Assembly: GCA_964036275.1 (NCBI GenBank)
Contig: OZ038434.1
Span: forward strand, 21,937,879-22,001,878
Direction: 5' to 3'
DNA length: 64,000 nucleotides
Source of the DNA: Litoditis marina
Lineage: Eukaryota > Nematoda > Chromadorea > Rhabditida > Rhabditidae
Below the pieces are notes generated by a model. That model was not told the origin of the DNA. It did not search any database and saw only the letters and a program-made list of their open reading frames with translations. Position 1 is the first letter of the stretch; each line of letters starts with the position of its first letter. The position numbers and the translations under genes are program-made. Positions 51,201 through 64,000 of this stretch are shown piece by piece.

Positions 51201-52699
51201 CATTTTTAAGTTTCTACACATGAGAGGAGTTCAAAAATACCAAGTTTGAATACTAAATCTCACGTAGGGCGAAAATCGCAACTCCATTCACGTCAACTTG
51301 GGGGTGTTTTTGGTTAGCACGGCCACTCAATTATTTCGGGACTGTTTCAACTTATGCAAATAAGATGAACATTTTTGAGTTTCTACACATGAGAGGAGTT
51401 CAAAAACACCAAGTTTGAACACTAAATCCCACGTAGGGCGAAAATCGCAACTCCATTCACGTCAACTTGGGGGTGTTTTTGGTTAGCACGGCCACTCAAT
51501 TATTTCGGGACTGTTTCAACTTATACAAATAAGATGAACATTTTTAAGTTTCTACACATGAGAGGAGTTCAAAAATACCACGTTTGAATACTAAATCTCA
51601 CGTAGGGCGAAAATCGCAACTCCATTCACGTCAATTTGGGGGTGTTTTTGGTTAGCACCGCCACTCAATTATTTCGGGACTGTTTCAACTTATACAAATA
51701 AGATGAACATTTTTAAGTTTCTACACATGAGAGGAGTTCAAAAATACCAAGTTTGAATACTAAATCTCACGTAGGGCGAAAATCGCAACTCCATTCACGT
51801 CAACTTGGGGGTGTTTTTGGTTAGCACGGCCACTCAATTATTTCGGGACTGTTTCAACTTATGCGAATAAGATGAACATTTTTGAGTTTCTACACATGAG
51901 AGGAGTTCAAAAACACCAAGTTTGAACACTAAATCCCACGTAGGGCGAAAATCGCAACACCATTCACGTCAACTTGGGGGTGTTTTTGGTTAGCACGGCC
52001 ACTCAATTATTTCGGGACTGTTTCAACTTATACAAATAAGATGAACATTTTTAAGTTTCTACACATGAGAGGAGTTCAAAAATACCAAGTTTGAATACTA
52101 AATCTCACGTACGGCGAAAATCGCAACTCCATTCACGTCAACTTGGGGGTGTTTTTGGTTAGCACGGCCACTCAATTATTTCGGGACTGTTTCAACTTAT
52201 GCAAATAAGATGAACATTTTTGAGTTTCTACACATGAGAGGAGTTCAAAAACATCAAGTTTGAACACTAAATCCCACGTAGGGCGAAAATCGCAACTCCA
52301 TTCACGTCAACTTGGGGGTGTTTTTGGTTAGCACGGCCACTCAATTATTTCGGGACTGTTTCAACTTATACAAATAAGATGAACATTTTTAAGTTTCTAC
52401 ACATGAGAGGAGTTCAAAAATACCAAGTTTGAATACTAAATCTCACGTACGGCGAAAATCGCAACTCCATTCACGTCAACTTGGGGGTGTTTTTGGTTAG
52501 CACCGCCACTCAATTATTTCGGGACTGTTTCAACTTATACAAATAAGATGAACATTTTTAAGTTTCTACACATGAGAGGAGTTCAAAAATACCAAGTTTG
52601 AATACTAAATCTCACGTAGGGCGAAAATCGCAACTCCATTCACGTCAACTTGGGGGTGTTTTTGGTTAGCACGGCCACTCAATTATTTCGGGACTGTTT

Positions 52700-55600
52700 C
52701 AACTTATGCGAATAAGATGAACATTTTTGAGTTTCTACACATGAGAGGAGTTCAAAAACACCAAGTTTGAACACTAAATCCCACGTAGGGCGAAAATCGC
52801 AACACCATTCACGTCAACTTGGGGGTGTTTTTGGTTAGCACGGCCACTCAATTATTTCGGGACTGTTTCAACTTATACAAATAAGATGAACATTTTTAAG
52901 TTTCTACACATGAGAGGAGTTCAAAAATACCAAGTTTGAATACTAAATCTCACGTACGGCGAAAATCGCAACTCCATTCACGTCAACTTGGGGGTGTTTT
53001 TGGTTAGCACGGCCACTCAATTATTTCGGGACTGTTTCAACTTATGCAAATAAGATGAACATTTTTGAGTTTCTACACATGAGAGGAGTTCAAAAACACC
53101 AAGTTTGAACACTAAATCCCACGTAGGGCGAAAATCGCAACTCCATTCACGTCAACTTGGGGGTGTTTTTGGTTAGCACGGCCACTCAATTATTTCGGGA
53201 CTGTTTCAACTTATACAAATAAGATAAACATTTTTAAGTTTCTACACATGAGAGGAGTTCAAAAATACCAAGTTTGAATACTAAATCTCACGTACGGCGA
53301 AAATCGCAACTCCATTCACGTCAACTTGGGGGTGTTTTTGGTTAGCACCGCCACTCAATTATTTCGGGACTGTTTCAACTTATGCAAATAAGATGAACAT
53401 TTTTAAGTTTCTACACATGAGAGGAGTTCAAAAATACCAAGTTTGAATACTAAATCTCACGTAGGGCGAAAATCGCAACTCCATTCACGTCAACTTGGGG
53501 GTGTTTTTGGTTAGCACGGCCACTCAATTATTTCGGGACTGTTTCAACTTATGCGAATAAGATGAACATTTTTGAATTTCTACACATGAGAGGAGTTCAA
53601 AAACACCAAGTTTGAACACTAAATCCCACGTAGGGCGAAAATCGCAACACCATTCACGTCAACTTGGGGGTGTTTTTGGTTAGCACGGCCACTCAATTAT
53701 TTCGGGACTGTTTCAACTTATGCGAATAAGATGAACATTTTTGAGTTTCTACACATGAGAGGAGTTCAAAAACACCAAGTTTGAACACTAAATCCCACGT
53801 AGGGCGAAAATCGCAACTCCATTCACGTCAACTTGGGGGTGTTTTTGGTTAGCACCGCCACTCAATTATTTCGGGACTGTTTCAACTTATACAAATAAGA
53901 TGAACATTTTTAAGTTTCTACACATGAGAGGAGTTCAAAAATACCAAGTTTGAATACTAAATCTCACGTAGGGCGAAAATCGCAACTCCATTCACGTCAA
54001 CTTGGGGGTGTTTTTGGTTAGCACGGCCACTCAATTATTTCGGGACTGTTTCAACTTATGCGAATAAGATGAACATTTTTGAGTTTCTACACATGAGAGG
54101 AGTTCAAAAACACCAAGTTTGAACACTAAATCCCACGTAGGGCGAAAATCGCAACACCATTCACGTCAACTTGGGGGTGTTTTTGGTTAGCACGGCCACT
54201 CAATTATTTCGGGACTGTTTCAACTTATACAAATAAGATGAACATTTTTAAGTTTCTACACATGAGAGGAGTTCAAAAATACCAAGTTTGAATACTAAAT
54301 CTCACGTACGGCGAAAATCGCAACTCCATTCACGTCAACTTGGGGGTGTTTTTGGTTAGCACGGCCACTCAATTATTTCGGGACTGTTTCAACTTATGCA
54401 AATAAGATGAACATTTTTGAGTTTCTACACATGAGAGGAGTTCAAAAACACCAAGTTTGAACACTAAATCCCACGTAGGGCGAAAATCGCAACTCCATTC
54501 ACGTCAACTTGGGGGTGTTTTTGGTTAGCACGGCCACTCAATTATTTCGGGACTGTTTCAACTTATACAAATAAGATAAACATTTTTAAGTTTCTACACA
54601 TGAGAGGAGTTCAAAAATACCAAGTTTGAATACTAAATCTCACGTACGGCGAAAATCGCAACTCCATTCACGTCAACTTGGGGGTGTTTTTGGTTAGCAC
54701 CGCCACTCAATTATTTCGGGACTGTTTCAACTTATGCAAATAAGATGAACATTTTTAAGTTTCTACACATGAGAGGAGTTCAAAAATACCAAGTTTGAAT
54801 ACTAAATCTCACGTAGGGCGAAAATCGCAACTCCATTCACGTCAACTTGGGGGTGTTTTTGGTTAGCACGGCCACTCAATTATTTCGGGACTGTTTCAAC
54901 TTATGCGAATAAGATGAACATTTTTGAATTTCTACACATGAGAGGAGTTCAAAAACACCAAGTTTGAACACTAAATCCCACGTAGGGCGAAAATCGCAAC
55001 ACCATTCACGTCAACTTGGGGGTGTTTTTGGTTAGCACGGCCACTCAATTATTTCGGGACTGTTTCAACTTATGCGAATAAGATGAACATTTTTGAGTTT
55101 CTACACATGAGAGGAGTTCAAAAACACCAAGTTTGAACACTAAATCCCACGTAGGGCGAAAATCGCAACTCCATTCACGTCAACTTGGGGGTGTTTTTGG
55201 TTAGCACGGCCACTCAATTATTTCGGGACTGTTTCAACTTATACAAATAAGATAAACATTTTTAAGTTTCTACACATGAGAGGAGTTCAAAAATACCAAG
55301 TTTGAATACTAAATCTCACGTACGGCGAAAATCGCAACTCCATTCACGTCAACTTGGGGGTGTTTTTGGTTAGCACCGCCACTCAATTATTTCGGGACTG
55401 TTTCAACTTATGCAAATAAGATGAACATTTTTAAGTTTCTACACATGAGAGGAGTTCAAAAATACCAAGTTTGAATACTAAATCTCACGTAGGGCGAAAA
55501 TCGCAACTCCATTCACGTCAACTTGGGGGTGTTTTTGGTTAGCACGGCCACTCAATTATTTCGGGACTGTTTCAACTTATGCAAATAAGATGAACATTTT

Positions 55601-56250
55601 TGAGTTTCTACACATGAGAGGAGTTCAAAAACACCAAGTTTGAACACTAAATCCCACGTAGGGCGAAAATCGCAACTCCATTCACGTCAACTTGGGGGTG
55701 TTTTTGGTTAGCACGGCCACTCAATTATTTCGGGACTGTTTCAACTTATACAAATAAGATAAACATTTTTAAGTTTCTACACATGAGAGGAGTTCAAAAA
55801 TACCAAGTTTGAATACTAAATCTCACGTACGGCGAAAATCGCAACTCCATTCACGTCAACTTGGGGGTGTTTTTGGTTAGCACCGCCACTCAATTATTTC
55901 GGGACTGTTTCAACTTATGCAAATAAGATGAACATTTTTAAGTTTCTACACATGAGAGGAGTTCAAAAATACCAAGTTTGAATACTAAATCTCACGTAGG
56001 GCGAAAATCGCAACTCCATTCACGTCAACTTGGGGGTGTTTTTGGTTAGCACGGCCACTCAATTATTTCGGGACTGTTTCAACTTATGCGAATAAGATGA
56101 ACATTTTTGAATTTCTACACATGAGAGGAGTTCAAAAACACCAAGTTTGAACACTAAATCCCACGTAGGGCGAAAATCGCAACACCATTCACGTCAACTT
56201 GGGGGTGTTTTTGGTTAGCACGGCCACTCAATTATTTCGGGACTGTTTCA
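52700..56250 (+). repeat. Higher-order repeats in forward block 2 (1352 and 1183 bp)
   Basis: TTTTTGAATTTCTACAC (normally GAGTTTC) occurs near 53571, 54923 and 56106, steps of 1352 bp (8 units) and 1183 bp (7 units). Neighbouring ATGCGAATAAG, CAACACCATTC and AAGATAAAC variants follow the same order in each step. Confidence 0.75.
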
Positions 56251-56779
56251 ACTTATGCGAATAAGATGAACATTTTTGAGTTTCTACACATGAGAGGAGT
56301 TCAAAAACACCAAGTTTGAACACTAAATCCCACGTAGGGCAAAAATCGCAACACCATTCACGTCAACTTGGGGGTGTTTTTGGTTAGCACGGCCACTCAA
56401 TTATTTCGGGACTGTTTCAACTTATACAAATAAGATGAACATTTTTAAGTTTCTACACATGAGAGGAGTTCAAAAATACCAAGTTTGAATACTAAATCTC
56501 ACGTACGGCGAAAATCGCAACTCCATTCACGTCAACTTGGGGGTGTTTTTGGTTAGCACGGCCACTCAATTATTTCGGGACTGTTTCAACTTATGCAAAT
56601 AAGATGAACATTTTTGAGTTTCTACACATGAGAGGAGTTCAAAAACACCAAGTTTGAACACTAAATCCCACGTAGGGCGAAAATCGCAACTCCATTCACG
56701 TCAACTTGGGGGTGTTTTTGGTTAGCACGGCCACTCAATTATTTCGGGACTGTTTCAACTTATACAAATAAGATGAACA

Positions 56780-59700
56780 TTTTTGAGTTTCTACACATGA
56801 GGGGAGTTCAAAAATACCAAGTTTGAACACTAAATCTCACGTAGGGCAAAAATCGCAACTCCATTCACGTCAATTTGGGGGTGTTTTTGGTTAGCACCGC
56901 CACTCAATTATTTCGGGACTGTTTCAACTTATGCTAATAAGATGAACATTTTTAAGTTTCTACACATGAGAGGAGTTCAAAAATACCAAGTTTGAACACT
57001 AAATCTCGCGTAGGGCGAAAATCGCAACTCCATTCACGTCAACTTGGGGGTGTTTTTGGTTAGCACCGCCACTCAATTATTTCGGGACTGTTTCAACTTA
57101 TGCTAATAAGATAAACATTTTTAAGTTTCTACACATGAGAGGAGTTCAAAAATACCAAGTTTGAACACTAAATCTCACGTAGGGCGAAAATCGCAACTCC
57201 ATTCACGTTTCTACACATGAGAGGAGTTCAAAAATACCAAGTTTGAACACTAAATCCCACGTAGGGCGAAAATCGCAACTCCATTCACGTCAACTTGGGG
57301 GTGTTTTTGGTTAGCACCGCCACTCAATTATTTCGGGACTGTTTCAACTTATGCTAATAAGATGAACATTTTTGAGTTTCTACACATGAGAGAAGTTCAA
57401 AAATACCAAGTTTGAACACTAAATCCCACGTAGGGCGAAAATCGCAACTCCATTCACGTCAAATTGGGGGTGTTTTTGGTTAGCACCGCCACTCAATTAT
57501 TTCGGGACTGTTTCAACTTATGCTAATAAGATGAACATTTACGAGTTTCTACACATGAGAGGAGTTCAAAAATACCAAGTTTGAACACTAAATCTCACGT
57601 AGGGCGAAAATCGCAACTCCATTCACGTCAACTTGGGGGTGTTTTTGGTTAGCACCGCTACTCAATTATTTCGGGACTGTTTCAACTTATGCTAATAAGA
57701 TGCACATTTTTAAGTTTCTACACATGAGAGGAGTTCAAAAATACCACGTCTGAATACTAAATCTCACGTAGGGCGAAAATCGCAACTCCATTCACGTCAA
57801 TTTGGGGGTGTTTTTGGTTAGCACCGCCACTCAATTATTTCGGGACTGTTTCAACTTATACAAATAAGATGAACATTTTTAAGTTTCTACACATGAGAGG
57901 AGTTCAAAAATACCAAGTTTGAATACTAAATCTCACGTAGGGCGAAAATCGCAACTCCATTCACGTCAACTTGGGGGTGTTTTTGGTTAGCACGGCCACT
58001 CAATTATTTCGGGACTGTTTCAACTTATGCGAATAAGATGAACATTTTTGAGTTTCTACACATGAGGGGAGTTCAAAAATACCAAGTTTGAACACTAAAT
58101 CTCACGTAGGGCGAAAATCGCAACTCCATTCACGTCAACTTGGGGGTGTTTTTGGTTAGCACGGCCACTCAATTATTTCGGGACTGTTTCAACTTATACA
58201 AATAAGATGAACATTTTTGAGTTTCTACACATGAGGGGAGTTCAAAAATACCAAGTTTGAACACTAAATCTCACGTACGGCGAAAATCGCAACTCCATTC
58301 ACGTCAACTTGGGGGTGTTTTTGGTTAGCACGGCCACTCAATTATTTCGGGACTGTTTCAACTTATGCAAATAAGATGAACATTTTTGAGTTTCTACACA
58401 TGAGAGGAGTTCAAAAACACCAAGTTTGAACACTAAATCCCACGTAGGGCGAAAATCGCAACTCCATTCACGTCAACTTGGGGGTGTTTTTGGTTAGCAC
58501 GGCCACTCAATTATTTCGGGACTGTTTCAACTTATACAAATAAGATGAACATTTTTGAGTTTCTACACATGAGGGGAGTTCAAAAATACCAAGTTTGAAC
58601 ACTAAATCTCACGTAGGGCAAAAATCGCAACTCCATTCACGTCAATTTGGGGGTGTTTTTGGTTAGCACCGCCACTCAATTATTTCGGGACTGTTTCAAC
58701 TTATGCTAATAAGATGAACATTTTTAAGTTTCTACACATGAGAGGAGTTCAAAAATACCAAGTTTGAACACTAAATCTCGCGTAGGGCGAAAATCGCAAC
58801 TCCATTCACGTCAACTTGGGGGTGTTTTTGGTTAGCACCGCCACTCAATTATTTCGGGACTGTTTCAACTTATGCTAATAAGATAAACATTTTTAAGTTT
58901 CTACACATGAGAGGAGTTCAAAAATACCAAGTTTGAACACTAAATCTCACGTAGGGCGAAAATCGCAACTCCATTCACGTTTCTACACATGAGAGGAGTT
59001 CAAAAATACCAAGTTTGAACACTAAATCCCACGTAGGGCGAAAATCGCAACTCCATTCACGTCAACTTGGGGGTGTTTTTGGTTAGCACCGCCACTCAAT
59101 TATTTCGGGACTGTTTCAACTTATGCTAATAAGATGAACATTTTTGAGTTTCTACACATGAGAGAAGTTCAAAAATACCAAGTTTGAACACTAAATCCCA
59201 CGTAGGGCGAAAATCGCAACTCCATTCACGTCAAATTGGGGGTGTTTTTGGTTAGCACCGCCACTCAATTATTTCGGGACTGTTTCAACTTATGCTAATA
59301 AGATGAACATTTACGAGTTTCTACACATGAGAGGAGTTCAAAAATACCAAGTTTGAACACTAAATCTCACGTAGGGCGAAAATCGCAACTCCATTCACGT
59401 CAACTTGGGGGTGTTTTTGGTTAGCACCGCTACTCAATTATTTCGGGACTGTTTCAACTTATGCTAATAAGATGCACATTTTTAAGTTTCTACACATGAG
59501 AGGAGTTCAAAAATACCACGTCTGAATACTAAATCTCACGTAGGGCGAAAATCGCAACTCCATTCACGTCAATTTGGGGGTGTTTTTGGTTAGCACCGCC
59601 ACTCAATTATTTCGGGACTGTTTCAACTTATACAAATAAGATGAACATTTTTAAGTTTCTACACATGAGAGGAGTTCAAAAATACCAAGTTTGAATACTA

Positions 59701-60110
59701 AATCTCACGTAGGGCGAAAATCGCAACTCCATTCACGTCAACTTGGGGGTGTTTTTGGTTAGCACGGCCACTCAATTATTTCGGGACTGTTTCAACTTAT
59801 GCGAATAAGATGAACATTTTTGAGTTTCTACACATGAGGGGAGTTCAAAAATACCAAGTTTGAACACTAAATCTCACGTAGGGCGAAAATCGCAACTCCA
59901 TTCACGTCAACTTGGGGGTGTTTTTGGTTAGCACGGCCACTCAATTATTTCGGGACTGTTTCAACTTATACAAATAAGATGAACATTTTTGAGTTTCTAC
60001 ACATGAGGGGAGTTCAAAAATACCAAGTTTGAACACTAAATCTCACGTAGGGCAAAAATCGCAACTCCATTCACGTCAACTTGGGGGTGTTTTTGGTTAG
60101 CACCGCTACT
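56780..60110 (+). repeat. Tandem duplication with period 1772 bp in forward block 2
   Basis: A truncated unit in which CCATTCACG runs straight into TTTCTACAC occurs at 57201 and 58973. The rare CCACGTCTGAATAC occurs at 57745 and 59517, and ATTTACGAGTTTC and CACCGCTACTC also appear twice. All are offset by 1772 bp, which is ten units plus one unit shortened by 87 bp. Confidence 0.85.
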
Positions 60111-60805
60111 CAATTATTTCGGGACTGTTTCAACTTATGCTAATAAGATGCACATTTTTAAGTTTCTACACATGAGAGGAGTTCAAAAATACCAAGTTTG
60201 AATACTAAATCTCACGTACGGCGAAAATCGCAACTCCATTCACGTCAACTTGGGGGTGTTTTTGGTTAGCACGGCCACTCAATTATTTCGGGACTGTTTC
60301 AACTTATGCAAATAAGATGAACATTTTTAAGTTTCTACACATGAGAGGAGTTCAAAAATACCAAGTTTGAATACTAAATCTCACGTACGGCGAAAATCGC
60401 AACTCCATTCACGTCAACTTGGGGGTGTTTTTGGTTAGCACCGCCACTCAATTATTTCGGGACTGTTTCAACTTATGCAAATAAGATGAACATTTTTAAG
60501 TTCCTACACATGAGAGGAGTTCAAAAATACCAAGATTGAATACTAAATCTCACGTACGGCGAAAATCGCAACTCCATTCACGTCAACTTGGGGGTGTTTT
60601 TGGTTAGCACCGCCACTCAATTATTTCGGGACTGTTTCAACTTATACAGATAAGATGAACATTTTTAAGTTTCTACACATGAGAGGAGTTCAAAAATACC
60701 AAGTTTGAATACTAAATCTCACGTAGAGCAAAAATCACAACTCCATTCACGTCAACTTGGGGGTGTTTTTGGTTAGCACCGCCACTCAATTATTTCGGGA
60801 CTGTT

Positions 60806-63800
60806 CCCCAAATTGACGTGAATGGAGTTGCGATTTTCGCCCTACGTGAGATTTAGTATTCAAACTTGGTATTTCTGAACTCCTCTCATGTGTAGAAACT
60901 TAAAAATGTTCATCTTATTTGCATAAGTTGAAACAGTCCCGAAATAATTGAGTGGCCGTGCTAACCAAAAACACCCCCAAGTTGACGTGAATGGAGTTGC
61001 GATTTTCGCCCTACGTGAGATTTACTATTCAAACTTGGTATTTTTGAACTCCTCTCATGTGTAGAAACTTAAAAATGTTCATCTTATTTGTATAAGTTGA
61101 AACAGTCCCGAAATAATTGAGTGGCGGTGCTAACCAAAAACACCCCCAAGTTGACGTGAATGGAGTTGCGATTTTCGCCCTACGTGAGATTTAGTGTTCA
61201 AACTTGGTATTTTTGAACTCCTCTCATGTGTAGAAACGTGAATGGAGTTGCGATTTTCGCCCTACGTGAGATTTAGTGTTCAAACTTGGTATTTTTGAAC
61301 TCCTCTCATGTGTAGAAACTTAAAAATGTTTATCTTATTAGCATAAGTTGAAACAGTCCCGAAATAATTGAGTGGCGGTGCTAACCAAAAACACCCCCAA
61401 GTTGACGTGAATGGAGTTGCGATTTTCGCCCTACGCGAGATTTAGTGTTCAAACTTGGTATTTTTGAACTCCTCTCATGTGTAGAAACTTAAAAATGTTC
61501 ATCTTATTAGCATAAGTTGAAACAGTCCCGAAATAATTGAGTGGCGGTGCTAACCAAAAACACCCCCAAATTGACGTGAATGGAGTTGCGATTTTTGCCC
61601 TACGTGAGATTTAGTGTTCAAACTTGGTATTTTTGAACTCCCCTCATGTGTAGAAACTCAAAAATGTTCATCTTATTAGCATAAGTTGAAACAGTCCCGA
61701 AATAATTGAGTGGCGGTGCTAACCAAAAACACCCCCAAATTGACGTGAATGGAGTTGCGATTTTTGCCCTACGTGAGATTTAGTGTTCAAACTTGGTATT
61801 TTTGAACTCCTCTCATGTGTAGAAACTCAAAAATGTTCATCTTATTAGCATAAGTTGAAACAGTCCTGAAATAATTAAGTGGCGGTGCTAACCAAAAACA
61901 CCCCCAAATTGACGTGAATGGAGTTGCGATTTTCGCCCTACGTGAGATTTAGTATTCAAACTTGGTATTTTTGAACTCCTCTCATGTGTAGAAACTTAAA
62001 AATGTTCATCTTATTTGTATAAGTTGAAACAGTCCCGAAATAATTGAGTGGCGGTGCTAACCAAAAACACCCCCAAGTTGACGTGAATGGAGTTGCGATT
62101 TTCGCCCTACGTGAGATTTAGTATTCAAACTTGGTATTTTTGAACTCCCCTCATGTGTAGAAACTCAAAAATGTTCATCTTATTAGCATGAGTTGAAACA
62201 GTCCCGAAATAATTGAGTGGCGGTGCTAACCAAAAACACCCCCAAGTTGACGTGAATGGAGTTGCGATTTTCGCCCTACGTGAGATTTAGTATTCAAACT
62301 TGGTATTTTTGAACTCCCCTCATGTGTAGAAACTCAAAAATGTTCATCTTATTAGCATAAGTTGAAACAGTCCCGAAATAATTGAGTGGCGGTGCTAACC
62401 AAAAACACCCCCAAATTGACGTGAATGGAGTTGCGATTTTTGCCCTACGTGAGATTTAGTGTTCAAACTTGGTATTTTTGAACTCCTCTCATGTGTAGAA
62501 ACTCAAAAATGTTCATCTTATTAGCATAAGTTGAAACAGTCCTGAAATAATTGAGTGGCGGTGCTAACCAAAAACACCCCCAAATTAACGTGAATGGAGT
62601 TGCGATTTTCGCCCTACGTGAGATTCAGTATTCAAACTTGGTATTTTTGAACTCCTCTCATGTGTAGAAACTTAAAAATGTGCATCTTATTAGCATAAGT
62701 TGAAACAGTCCCGAAATAATTGAGTGGCGGTGCTAACCAAAAACACCCCCAAGTTGACGTGAATGGAGTTGCGATTTTCGCCCTACGTGAGATTTAGTGT
62801 TCAAACTTGGTATTTTTGAACTCCTCTCATGTGTAGAAACTCGTAAATGTTCATCTTATTAGCATAAGTTAAAACAGTCCCGAAATAATTGAGTGGCGGT
62901 GCTAACCAAAAACACCCCCAAGTTGACGTGAATGGAGTTGCGATTTTCGCCCTACGTGGGATTTAGTGTTCAAACTTGGTATTTTTGAACTTCTCTCATG
63001 TGTAGAAACTCAAAAATGTTCATCTTATTAGCATAAGTTGAAACAGTCCCGAAATAATTGAGTGGCGATGCTAACCAAAAACACCCCCAAATTGACGTGA
63101 ATGGAGTTGCGATTTTCGCCCTACGTGAGATTTAGTATTCAAACTTGGTATTTTTGAACTCCTCTCATGTGTAGAAACTTAAAAATGTTCATCTTATTTG
63201 TATAAGTTGAAACAGTCCCGAAATAATTGAGTGGCGGTGCTAACCAAAAACACCCCCAAGTTGACGTGAATGGAGTTGCGATTTTCGCCCTACGTGAGAT
63301 TTAGTATTCAAACTTGGTATTTTTGAACTCCCCTCATGTGTAGAAACTCAAAAATGTTCATCTTATTAGCATGAGTTGAAACAGTCCCGAAATAATTGAG
63401 TGGCGGTGCTAACCAAAAACACCCCCAAGTTGACGTGAATGGAGTTGCGATTTTCGCCCTACGTGAGATTTAGTATTCAAACTTGGTATTTTTGAACTCC
63501 CCTCATGTGTAGAAACTCAAAAATGTTCATCTTATTAGCATAAGTTGAAACAGTCCCGAAATAATTGAGTGGCGGTGCTAACCAAAAACACCCCCAAATT
63601 GACGTGAATGGAGTTGCGATTTTTGCCCTACGTGAGATTTAGTGTTCAAACTTGGTATTTTTGAACTCCTCTCATGTGTAGAAACTCAAAAATGTTCATC
63701 TTATTAGCATAAGTTGAAACAGTCCTGAAATAATTGAGTGGCGGTGCTAACCAAAAACACCCCCAAATTAACGTGAATGGAGTTGCGATTTTCGCCCTAC

Positions 63801-64000
63801 GTGAGATTCAGTATTCAAACTTGGTATTTTTGAACTCCTCTCATGTGTAGAAACTTAAAAATGTGCATCTTATTAGCATAAGTTGAAACAGTCCCGAAAT
63901 AATTGAGTGGCGGTGCTAACCAAAAACACCCCCAAGTTGACGTGAATGGAGTTGCGATTTTCGCCCTACGTGAGATTTAGTGTTCAAACTTGGTATTTTT
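60806..64000 (-). repeat. Satellite of about 169 bp, inverted block 2, continues past the window
   Basis: Orientation flips after CGGGACTGTT at 60805 to minus-strand units starting CCCCAAATTGACGTG. About 19 units are present. The truncated unit GTAGAAACGTGAATGG near 61232 and the following CTTAAAAATGTTTATC and CTACGCGAGATTTAG variants repeat the order seen from about 45785 in inverted block 1, at an offset of about 15447 bp, and mirror the order at 57.0-57.2 and 58.8-59.0 kb. Confidence 0.95.

Larger units (their letters stand above)
48241..60805 (+). repeat. Satellite of about 169 bp, forward block 2
   Basis: Forward orientation resumes abruptly at CTCCATTCACGTCAAC and runs for about 74 units. 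Its first units copy those from about 31462 onward, including a missing T in GATGAACATTTTAAG at 31881 and 48664. Its middle matches 39.5-41.5 kb at an offset of 11548 bp. Its last 0.7 kb matches 42.8-43.5 kb at an offset of 17289 bp, with the same marker variants. Confidence 0.95.

Noticed and set aside
10943..64000. CENP-B box in the satellite
   Set aside because: TTCGGGACTGTTTC and its complement were compared with the NTTCGNNNNANNCGGGN pattern and do not fit.
10943..64000. G-quadruplex in the GGGGG run of the satellite unit
   Set aside because: Each unit has only one G5 run, and the runs are about 169 bp apart.

Overview
This window is repeat-dominated nuclear DNA of a eukaryote. The evidence is a spliced gene with GT..AG introns and pyrimidine-rich acceptors ending in TTTTCAG or TTTCAG, and more than 50 kb of satellite with a unit of about 169 bp. 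The introns and repeats fit an invertebrate animal or a similar eukaryote; the species cannot be named from the sequence. Nothing prokaryotic was seen.

Layout. (1) 1-1322: minisatellite array A, built from 99-bp and 61-bp units. (2) 1323-5078: an island of ordinary sequence with one multi-exon gene. Seven phase-consistent exons between 1754 and 4086 encode about 309 residues with the LDN...K and VGHTHN.VD motifs of the DUF7869-type, transposon-associated protein family. A degenerate tRNA-like sequence lies in its last intron, and a 31-bp tandem repeat with an AATAAA in each unit lies downstream. (3) 5079-10942: minisatellite array B, the same family as A, organised into higher-order repeats of about 1046 and 1145 bp plus a 1.5-kb duplication at an offset of 3227 bp. 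(4) 10943-64000: one satellite of about 169 bp, roughly 310 copies by length, which changes orientation three times: + to 43513, - to 48240, + to 60805, - to the end.

How the parts relate. The minisatellite flanks the gene on both sides, so the gene either sits inside a minisatellite field or the array expanded in its upstream part. The long reading frames over 1-10985 are a by-product of a 99-bp unit (divisible by 3) with no stop in several frames. The 61-bp and 104-bp units break every such frame, so I do not annotate them as proteins. The satellite has a history that can be read from marker variants: tandem amplification in steps of eight units (1352 bp), a duplicated block (starting 31.46 kb and 48.24 kb, with both copies ending in the same marker units), and inverted blocks that share one deletion junction with forward blocks. 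This looks like centromeric or pericentromeric type satellite, but that role is inferred.

The most unusual items are the nested palindromes of the minisatellite (a 35-nt near-perfect inverted repeat centred on TGGACA-N3-TGTCCA), the palindromic satellite junction at about 43571, and the recurring 8-unit amplification step.
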